Source of the DNA: an uncultured Actinomycetes bacterium
Lineage (GTDB): Bacteria; Actinomycetota; Thermoleophilia; Miltoncostaeales; Miltoncostaeaceae
NCBI GenBank assembly: GCA_903928615.1
Contig: CAIYRJ010000128.1
Coordinates: forward strand, 1 to 10,718
Direction of reading: 5' to 3'
Length of the DNA stretch: 10,718 nt
Shown: one piece after another, positions 7,101 to 10,718 of the stretch
Layout of the letters: the number at the start of each line of letters is the position of its first letter
Position numbering within the stretch: position 1 is the first letter of the stretch
Program-made: the position numbers and the translations under genes
Notes under the pieces: model-generated
What the model saw: only the letters and a program-made list of their open reading frames with translations
Databases searched by the model: none
What the model was told of the DNA's origin: nothing

Positions 7101-7127
7101 TTCACAGCACGGAGCGGGAAATATCCT
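7101..7127 (+). promoter_or_regulatory. Possible plus-strand promoter in the gene-free stretch
   Basis: TTCACA (7101-7106) and TATCCT (7122-7127) resemble -35 and -10 boxes with a 15-bp spacer, shorter than ideal. Transcription would start near 7134 and run through the hairpins toward the 3' end of the SDR gene, antisense to it. No protein gene follows. Confidence 0.3.
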
Positions 7128-7150
7128 TCGCGGTGTTGCGGTGCCTTACC

Positions 7151-7201
7151 TACCCGGGCCAAGCGTGGGTATCACTGGTGTGACGGCTCCACCCCCGGAG
7201 C
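7151..7201 (+). repeat. Two small hairpins in the gene-free stretch
   Basis: TACCC (7151-7155) pairs with GGGTA (7167-7171) around an 11-nt loop. GCTCC (7186-7190) pairs with GGAGC (7197-7201) around ACCCCC. Each stem is only 5 bp and either could be chance, but both sit just downstream of the possible promoter at 7101-7127. Confidence 0.3.
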
Positions 7202-7238
7202 ATCGAGGGCGCTAGGAATCAGCAGGCATGGTCGTCTC

Positions 7239-7311
7239 CGGATCACGCGTCATCGACCACATGCTTCCCGCACAGGCGCTCGGAGGTGATCCCCGCATCT
7301 CGCGTGATCCG
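7239..7311. repeat. 11-bp perfect inverted repeat with 51-nt spacer
   Basis: CGGATCACGCG (7239-7249) and CGCGTGATCCG (7301-7311) are exact reverse complements. The right arm overlaps a second palindrome, TGATC-C-GATCA (7305-7315). A further GTGATCC copy lies just before the right arm, inside the spacer. This could be a long stem-loop in RNA or spaced binding sites for a dimeric regulator. Confidence 0.55.
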
Positions 7312-7390
7312 ATCAGGTCGGGCGGTGCAGCCATCCCCGTCCTGCGCGCACGCCGTAGGCCCTGGATGCCACGTCGCTGCCCATCACGTC

Positions 7391-7405
7391 CCCGCGCGTT
7401 GCGGG
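7391..7405 (-). terminator. Weak terminator-like hairpin after the SDR gene
   Basis: CCCGC (7391-7395) pairs with GCGGG (7401-7405) around a 5-nt loop, starting ten bases after the SDR stop codon. The stem is short and lacks a T-tract, so the assignment rests mostly on position. Confidence 0.3.
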
Positions 7406-7415
7406 TGGTCATGCG

Positions 7416-8216
7416 CTAGTCGCCGACGCGGCGGGGCACGCCCACCAGGAACCACTCCACCATGCGCCGCGGGGCGTTGGTGAGCGCCGGGAAGAGGAAC
7501 GCCCGGGCAGGCATGCGCACCGTGCGCTTGCCCTTCTCCACCGCCCGCACGGTCTTGCGCGCCACCTTCACCACGTCGGCGTCGGCGAGCAGCATCAGCC
7601 GGTAGAAGCGCTTGAAGGATGCCTCGGTGGGCGGATACGACAGCACCGAGTCGGCCATGTCGGTGGGGGTGATCAGGCCCGTTTCCACCACGGTCAGGCC
7701 GATGGGAAGCCCCTTCATCTCCAGCCGCACCCCGGCGGTCATGTGGGTGACGAACGCCTTGGTGGCGGCGTACACCGAGATGCCCGGGAACGTTCCCGTG
7801 CCGGCCATCGACGACACCTGCACCACGTGGCCACCACCGCGCTCGATCATGCCGGGCAGCACCTGACGGGTGAGTTCGGCCACCGTGATGGCGTTGAGCA
7901 TGACCATGCGCTCGATGTCGGTCATGGGCATGTCGGTGAACGCCCCGGTGAGGTCGATGCCCGCGTTGTTCACCAGCACGTCCACCGGGCCGTGCTCGGC
8001 CTCGATACGGCTGATGAGCCCGTCTACCTGCGCCCGGTCGGCGAGGTCGGCCGGCACCACCGCGCCTCCGGTGCGCTCGGCCACGGCCGCGAGGCCGTCC
8101 ACGCTTCGCGCCACCAGCGTGACGCGCGCACCCTTCGCCGCGAACTCATCCGCCAGGGCCGCGCCCACGCCGCGCGAGGCCCCGGTGATCACCACGTGCT
8201 TCTCAGGGAGGTTCAT
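7416..8216 (-). CDS. Short-chain dehydrogenase/reductase (classical SDR)
   Basis: A 266-residue NAD(P)-dependent oxidoreductase of the classical SDR family, normal in length. The cofactor motif TGASRGVG is at 11-18, NNAG at 83-86 and Asn108 in MLNAI. Ser136 and the YAATK motif at 149-153 (Tyr149, Lys153) complete the catalytic tetrad. Arg at position 37 in LVARS, after strand 2, suggests a preference for NADP(H); this is inference. The C-terminus after residue 230 is basic and hydrophobic, with FLFPALTNAPRRMVEWFL, which may bind membrane or form a lipid-like substrate pocket. The substrate is unknown. The frame is open to 8336, but ATG 8216 is chosen because strand 1 begins at residue 7 from it and a -10 box lies seven bases upstream. 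The gene stands alone between two gene-free stretches. Confidence 0.92.
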   Translation of the reverse strand: MNLPEKHVVITGASRGVGAALADEFAAKGARVTLVARSVDGLAAVAERTGGAVVPADLADRAQVDGLISRIEAEHGPVDVLVNNAGIDLTGAFTDMPMTDIERMVMLNAITVAELTRQVLPGMIERGGGHVVQVSSMAGTGTFPGISVYAATKAFVTHMTAGVRLEMKGLPIGLTVVETGLITPTDMADSVLSYPPTEASFKRFYRLMLLADADVVKVARKTVRAVEKGKRTVRMPARAFLFPALTNAPRRMVEWFLVGVPRRVGD

Positions 8217-8223
8217 GCGCCAG

Positions 8224-8229
8224 AACCTA
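8224..8229 (-). promoter_or_regulatory. -10 box of the SDR gene, leaderless type
   Basis: The minus strand reads TAGGTT, a seven-base spacer, then the ATG at 8216. There is no Shine-Dalgarno in the spacer. This box also helps reject the longer frame that extends to 8336. Confidence 0.42.
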
Positions 8230-8301
8230 CCGGTGCGTCGCCTTGCGAGCCGATTGTTCGGGATCGCGGCGCAGGATGAATGGCGGCCCACGCACAGGTG
8301 C

Positions 8302-8339
8302 CCGGTGGGGCGACGACGCATGCTCCGCCGCCCCACCGG
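8302..8339. repeat. 11-bp perfect inverted repeat upstream of the SDR gene
   Basis: CCGGTGGGGCG (8302-8312) and CGCCCCACCGG (8329-8339) are exact reverse complements around a 16-nt loop. The repeat lies 86 bp upstream of the SDR start and beyond its -10, so it is not part of that gene's leader if the gene is leaderless. It could end a transcript coming from the right, or be a binding site. Confidence 0.6.
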
Positions 8340-8343
8340 AACA

Positions 8344-8349
8344 TTGACA
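8344..8349 (+). promoter_or_regulatory. Exact TTGACA -35-like element without clear -10
   Basis: TTGACA matches the sigma-70/SigA -35 consensus exactly. At the expected distance there is no TAnnnT, and the best candidate, GGTCAT at 8371-8376, is poor and too far. Recorded because it points into the hairpin series, but it may be chance. Confidence 0.2.
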
Positions 8350-8379
8350 CCGGCGGGATGGGCCCCGCTCGGTCATCAG

Positions 8380-8394
8380 CCGGTCCCTGACCGG
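8380..8394. repeat. 6-bp hairpin, CCGGTC/GACCGG
   Basis: CCGGTC (8380-8385) pairs with GACCGG (8389-8394) around CCT. It is the second of five inverted repeats in this gene-free stretch. Confidence 0.4.
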
Positions 8395-8435
8395 TTGCCA
8401 GCCATGCTGATCCGGTCGCACGCGCTGGGCAATGC

Positions 8436-8449
8436 CGCTGGGCAGCGGT
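8436..8449. repeat. 5-bp hairpin, CCGCT/AGCGG
   Basis: CCGCT (8436-8440) pairs with AGCGG (8445-8449) around GGGC. It is the shortest of the series and could be chance. Confidence 0.3.
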
Positions 8450-8480
8450 CACGAGGAACCGGCGATCAGGCGGCGCGAAT

Positions 8481-8504
8481 ACGCATGCCCGCGGGGCGAT
8501 GCGT
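8481..8504. repeat. 10-bp hairpin with one bulge
   Basis: ACGCATGCCC (8481-8490) pairs with GGGC (8494-8497) and, after a single bulged G at 8498, ATGCGT (8499-8504). The loop is GCG. It is the fourth inverted repeat of the series. Confidence 0.45.
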
Positions 8505-8534
8505 CAGCGGGGGGTCAGCAGGGGTGATGCCACT

Positions 8535-8566
8535 CCCGGTCCCGGCGCGGTGGCGCCGGGACCGGG
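8535..8566 (-). terminator. Strong 14-bp terminator hairpin after the small lipoprotein gene
   Basis: CCCGGTCCCGGCGC (8535-8548) and GCGCCGGGACCGGG (8553-8566) are exact reverse complements around a GGTG tetraloop, 27 nt past the lipoprotein stop. It is the most stable hairpin in the window. It lacks a T-tract on either strand, as many actinobacterial terminators do. Being symmetric, it could also stop plus-strand transcripts from the gene-free stretch. Confidence 0.7.
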
Positions 8567-8593
8567 CGGCATTCGGTATCCCGCGGCCTGGGC

Positions 8594-8941
8594 CTACGGG
8601 ATGTTCGCGCAGTCGGCAGCCGACGGCGCGTTGGCCAGGCACTCCTTCTTGGCCTCCGAGAGCCCGGCGCTCTCCTCGGCGCGGCCGATGGCCTCACCCT
8701 GGGCCTGGTTCGAGTTGCCCTGGTTCTGGTTGTTGTTGTTCTGGTTGTTCTGGTCCTGCTGCGTCACCGTGGTCTGCTCGGTCACGGTGGTGGGCGCCTG
8801 CGTGGTGGTGGGCGCCGGGGCCTCGGTCTCCACCGTGGTGGTGGCAGGCGCGTCGTCGCCTCCCATCGAGCAGCCAGCGGTGCCGATGACGACAGCTCCG
8901 GCGGCCAGCACGGCCGCGGCCATCCTGAGGCGGCGATTCAT
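8594..8941 (-). CDS. Small lipoprotein with Thr/Pro and Asn/Gln low-complexity linker
   Basis: A 115-residue secreted lipoprotein of unknown function. Residues 1-24 are a type II signal: NRRLR, a hydrophobic core and the lipobox TAGC with Cys24 as the lipidated residue. Then come an acidic spot (GGDD), a Thr/Pro-rich segment (33-60), an Asn/Gln-dominated run (about 61-81) and a charged C-terminal piece with AIGRAEESAGLSEAKKE. It ends with Cys101 and Cys111, which could form a disulfide. The linker resembles a cell-wall-spanning stalk holding a small C-terminal element. AAGGGA (8949-8954), seven bases before ATG 8941, is a good ribosome binding site. A strong hairpin follows the stop. The gene diverges from the PI-PLC-like lipoprotein gene. 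The signal and terminator make it a real gene despite the low complexity. Confidence 0.85.
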   Translation of the reverse strand: MNRRLRMAAAVLAAGAVVIGTAGCSMGGDDAPATTTVETEAPAPTTTQAPTTVTEQTTVTQQDQNNQNNNNQNQGNSNQAQGEAIGRAEESAGLSEAKKECLANAPSAADCANIP

Positions 8942-8948
8942 AGAGGGT

Positions 8949-8954
8949 TCCCTT
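8949..8954 (-). promoter_or_regulatory. Shine-Dalgarno of the small lipoprotein gene
   Basis: The minus strand reads AAGGGA with a seven-base spacer to ATG 8941. A possible -10, TACGGT (8980-8985 on the plus strand as ACCGTA), would give a leader of about 30 nt. Confidence 0.6.
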
Positions 8955-9016
8955 CAGTGCGGGGTAGTTGGTCGTGATAACCGTACTCCCGCGTCGCGGC
9001 GCCGGGGACGCCCCCA

Positions 9017-9022
9017 TACGAT
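9017..9022 (+). promoter_or_regulatory. -10 box of the PI-PLC-like gene, leaderless type
   Basis: TACGAT is followed by nine bases and the ATG at 9032. There is no ribosome binding site between, so the transcript is probably leaderless or has 0-3 nt before the start. Confidence 0.4.
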
Positions 9023-9031
9023 CTTCGCGAC

Positions 9032-10393
9032 ATGGCCTCTCTCCGCTCTCGCCCTGCAGCCCGCCGTGCCGCCCGCCTCGCCGCCATCACCGGCGTGCTT
9101 GCGCTGGCCACGGGCGCGCTTGCCCTCACGGGCTGCGGATCATCCACGCCGGCCCCGAGCACGCAGGCCGGGGGAGGTCCGGCGAGCGCGCCACCCGACG
9201 GCGCCACGTGGATGACGGCGCTTGCAGGCGCAACCACCTCTGCCGGCGCTCGCGTGGGCGCCACGGCGAAGCTCTCGGCAGTGGCGATGCCCGGTAGCCA
9301 CGATGCCGGGGTGTGGACCACCATCGGGCGGGCATCACGGGCGTGCTCCGACAGCGCCGCCCTCGCCACGCTCTACAACGCCGCCGGGGCGGGGACGACC
9401 ACCGCGAGGACCGTCGAGAAGTGGGCGTTCACGCAGTACGCGCCGCCCGCGAGCCAGGCCGAGGGAGGCGCGCGCTACTTCGACCTGCGCGCCCTGCGCG
9501 ATCCCGGGCGGACCGCGGGGGACGAGGCCCAACTGCGCACGTGCCACACCGTCATCGGCCCCGAGCTCGCGGCCTTCTTCGACCGCGCCGCGCCGACCTC
9601 GCTGGTGGCCTTCGCGGAGCGCAATCCGGGGGAGGTCATCGTGGTCGACTGGCAGGTGGTGCTCGACGGCGCCACGCGCGACGGCGCCCTCTCCCCCGCC
9701 GGCATCCGCCAGTACCGCGACTACATCACGGGTACCGTGTGCCGATCCCGCGCCCTCACCCGCGCCGACGCCACTGCCCTCGGCGCGGCCGACGACGCCG
9801 CGGTACCCGGGCTCACGCTCGACCAGATCACGGGCACCGGCCGCAACGTCATCAACGTCATGCGCCCCGACCGCCTGCGGGCCATCTACGAGGGCGTGCC
9901 CGACGAACAACGCGATCCCGGCGCGTGGTGCATGTTCGACCGCGACGCCACCCTGCAGTCGAACTGGGACAACAGCGACTCCTCGAGCCCCTGGCGAAAC
10001 GGCTTCGACTACACCGCGGCCCGAACGAGCCTGTTCCGCGCGCAGGCCGACTGGCTGGCATCCGACCGGCCGCGCGCCGGCGCATTCCACGTGACCCAGA
10101 ACATCTGGAACGTGAACCCCGACGGCGCGAAGGGAATCTTCAACACGCTCGCCCGACGCGGCCTGAAGGACTGGACCGAGGTCGACCTTCGCCCCTTCCT
10201 GAGGAGCGGCTTCATTGACGCCTACCTCGCGCCCGACGCGCCCGGCGTGGCCGCCCGCCTCGGCAACGCGAACATCCTCATGACCGACTTCGTGGGGACC
10301 GACCCCTCGGGCGCGGTGTTCGATCAGGTGGCTCGGCCGTGGATCGCCCTCAACTTTCGGAAGTTTGACGTGGCTGCCTGCCCGTGGGCCTAG
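9032..10393 (+). CDS. Lipoprotein with PI-PLC X-like phosphodiesterase domain
   Basis: A 453-residue surface lipoprotein predicted to cleave a phosphodiester such as a phosphatidylinositol or related lipid head group. Residues 1-35 are a lipoprotein signal (basic RSRPAARRAAR, hydrophobic core, lipobox LTGC with Cys35), then a Pro/Ser/Gly linker. The catalytic domain begins at AVAMPGSHDAGVW (83-95), where His90 and Asp91 match the first His-Asp pair of bacterial PI-PLC. ARYFDLRA (147-154) supplies Arg153, and CHTVIGPEL (171-179) supplies the second catalytic His172. AERNPGEVIVVDW (195-207) matches the conserved NPGEvvil strand. The rest (about 260-450) is beta/alpha-barrel-like with several Trp. 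Activity and substrate are not proven, and members vary. ATG 9032 begins the signal peptide directly. The gene diverges from the small lipoprotein gene, with 90 bp between starts. Confidence 0.88.
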   Translation: MASLRSRPAARRAARLAAITGVLALATGALALTGCGSSTPAPSTQAGGGPASAPPDGATWMTALAGATTSAGARVGATAKLSAVAMPGSHDAGVWTTIGRASRACSDSAALATLYNAAGAGTTTARTVEKWAFTQYAPPASQAEGGARYFDLRALRDPGRTAGDEAQLRTCHTVIGPELAAFFDRAAPTSLVAFAERNPGEVIVVDWQVVLDGATRDGALSPAGIRQYRDYITGTVCRSRALTRADATALGAADDAAVPGLTLDQITGTGRNVINVMRPDRLRAIYEGVPDEQRDPGAWCMFDRDATLQSNWDNSDSSSPWRNGFDYTAARTSLFRAQADWLASDRPRAGAFHVTQNIWNVNPDGAKGIFNTLARRGLKDWTEVDLRPFLRSGFIDAYLAPDAPGVAARLGNANILMTDFVGTDPSGAVFDQVARPWIALNFRKFDVAACPWA

Positions 10394-10448
10394 GAAGTGC
10401 CGAGGGCGCGCATCCCCGCCACGCTTGGCATCATCAGCCGTGCACTTC

Positions 10449-10522
10449 GGGCGCGTAGCTCAGCTGGTCAGAGCAGGGGACTCATAATCCCTGGGTCGCA
10501 GGTTCGAGTCCTGCCGCGCCCA
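10449..10522 (+). tRNA. tRNA with anticodon CAT (elongator Met or Ile2)
   Basis: A complete 74-nt cloverleaf. The acceptor GGGCGCG (10449-10455) pairs fully with CGCGCCC (10515-10521), and the discriminator is A10522. The D arm is GCTC/GAGC. The anticodon stem GGGGA/TCCCT (one G-T pair) carries the loop CTCATAA with anticodon CAT at 10483-10485. The variable loop is GGGTC, and the T arm GCAGG-TTCGAGT-CCTGC is standard. The 3' CCA is not encoded and must be added. The acceptor's fully paired first base argues against initiator tRNA. Between elongator methionine and the lysidine-modified isoleucine tRNA that reads AUA, sequence alone does not decide. Confidence 0.95.
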
Positions 10523-10553
10523 TTCGGTTGTGCAGGCGTTTCGCTTGCTACTT

Positions 10554-10570
10554 CCCGCCCACACCGCGGG
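10554..10570 (+). terminator. Weak hairpin downstream of the tRNA
   Basis: CCCGC (10554-10558) pairs with GCGGG (10566-10570) around a 7-nt loop, about 30 nt past the tRNA. It could end the tRNA transcript, but the stem is short and there is no T-tract. Confidence 0.25.
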
Positions 10571-10590
10571 CAGCACAGGCAGGGCTCGCC

Positions 10591-10596
10591 TAGATT
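10591..10596 (+). promoter_or_regulatory. Possible -10 box ahead of the last partial gene
   Basis: TAGATT fits TAnnnT and lies in the most AT-rich spot after the tRNA. It would give a leader of about 80 nt before the ATG at 10684. No -35 is visible. Confidence 0.25.
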
Positions 10597-10683
10597 TGGC
10601 ATATCGGCCCCCGCGACCCCAGTCCCCGTTCCTCCATCCCGACCCCGCGCCGCCGGGTCGCCGGCCGCAGCCCGCGCGTCCTA

Positions 10684-10718
10684 ATGAGCCGCGCCATCCT
10701 GCCCGCGGGCGCCCTCGC
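10684..10718 (+). CDS. Possible start of a gene cut by the window end
   Basis: ATG at 10684 opens a frame to the window end reading MSRAILPAGAL. The same frame has a stop at 10591, and no other ATG or GTG lies between, so this is the first usable ATG or GTG. No Shine-Dalgarno is visible. Eleven residues are too few to identify a family, and the call rests on an open frame downstream of a tRNA and a possible -10. Confidence 0.3.
   Translation, partial: MSRAILPAGAL

Larger units (their letters stand above)
7046..7415. other. Gene-free stretch with inverted repeats and possible promoter
   Basis: These 370 bp lie downstream of the SDR gene and upstream of the 104-residue gene. I find no reading frame with convincing protein character; the short open frames are Arg/Pro/Ser-rich as expected of noncoding GC-rich DNA. 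It is visibly less GC-rich than the genes in parts. It contains a -35/-10-like pair (7101-7127), small hairpins at 7151-7171 and 7186-7201, an 11-bp inverted repeat (7239-7311) and a small hairpin just after the SDR stop. Confidence 0.6.
8217..8593. other. Gene-free stretch with a series of hairpins
   Basis: These 377 bp lie between the SDR start and the stop of the small lipoprotein gene. No frame has convincing protein character. The stretch holds five inverted repeats at 8302-8339, 8380-8394, 8436-8449, 8481-8504 and 8535-8566, and an exact TTGACA at 8344-8349 on the plus strand. The first and last hairpins are long and perfect. The middle three are short enough to be chance singly, though they are closely spaced. 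Confidence 0.6.

Noticed and set aside
7212..7419. Short open frames on both strands in the gene-free stretch.
   Set aside because: Their products are Arg/Pro-rich with no ribosome binding site or family features, and they conflict with the inverted repeat there.
8217..8336. Upstream extension of the SDR frame by 40 codons.
   Set aside because: SDR strand 1 begins just after ATG 8216, and the extension would cross the -10 box and part of an inverted repeat.
9335..10090. Minus-strand open frame of 251 codons inside the PI-PLC-like gene.
   Set aside because: It is antisense to a gene with conserved catalytic residues, and the product is low-complexity Gly/Arg/Val.
10394..10448. 7-bp inverted repeat GAAGTGC/GCACTTC ending flush at the tRNA.
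   Set aside because: The 41-nt loop makes a terminator unlikely and 7 bp can arise by chance. There are no integrase or attachment-site signs.
10397..10684. 95-codon open frame running through the tRNA.
   Set aside because: It contains the whole tRNA gene, so it cannot be a normal protein gene.
1..10718. CRISPR arrays, insertion sequences, phage or defence genes.
   Set aside because: I saw no regularly spaced direct repeats, no transposase or integrase motifs and no abrupt composition change at gene scale.

Overview
The window is a GC-rich (roughly 70% by eye) chromosomal segment from a Gram-positive actinobacterium-like organism. Support comes from codon use ending in G/C, GTG starts, two lipoproteins with short lipoboxes, a Tat-exported sulfatase and repeated signs of leaderless transcription (a TAnnnT -10 box 6-9 nt before the start codon, no Shine-Dalgarno). 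A deep actinobacterial group such as Thermoleophilia is plausible, but the sequence alone does not settle it. I see no phage, transposon, CRISPR or defence genes. It reads as ordinary chromosome with transport and envelope functions.

Layout. 1-1796 (-): Tat-exported sulfatase, cut by the window edge at its C-terminus, with a terminator-like hairpin upstream. 1914-2897 (-): CorA Mg2+/Co2+ transporter. 2966-3862 (+): a NIPA/DMT-type membrane transporter diverging from corA across 68 bp. 3852-5320 (-): a two-gene operon of a class I methyltransferase and a membrane protein with a K+-channel-like pore loop, joined by an ATGA overlap; its end overlaps the NIPA-like gene tail-to-tail by 11 bp. 5458-6699 (+): APC-family amino-acid permease. 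6731-7045 (-): a 104-residue helical protein. 7046-7415: gene-free, with inverted repeats and a possible promoter. 7416-8216 (-): short-chain dehydrogenase. 8217-8593: gene-free, with five hairpins, two of them long and perfect. 8594-8941 (-): small lipoprotein with a Thr/Pro-rich and Asn/Gln-rich linker. 9032-10393 (+): lipoprotein with a PI-PLC X-like catalytic domain, diverging from the small lipoprotein. 10449-10522 (+): tRNA with anticodon CAT. 10684-end (+): possible first codons of another gene.

How the parts fit. CorA and the NIPA-like transporter share a divergent promoter region and may both serve Mg2+ or other divalent cations (inference). The methyltransferase and channel-like protein are probably translationally coupled. 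The PI-PLC-like enzyme and the small lipoprotein are both surface-anchored and share a 90-bp divergent promoter region. Seven genes appear to start at or next to their transcription start. The sulfatase and the small lipoprotein, both exported, have clear Shine-Dalgarno sequences. The two gene-free stretches, 7046-7415 and 8217-8593, hold the least explained structure in the window.
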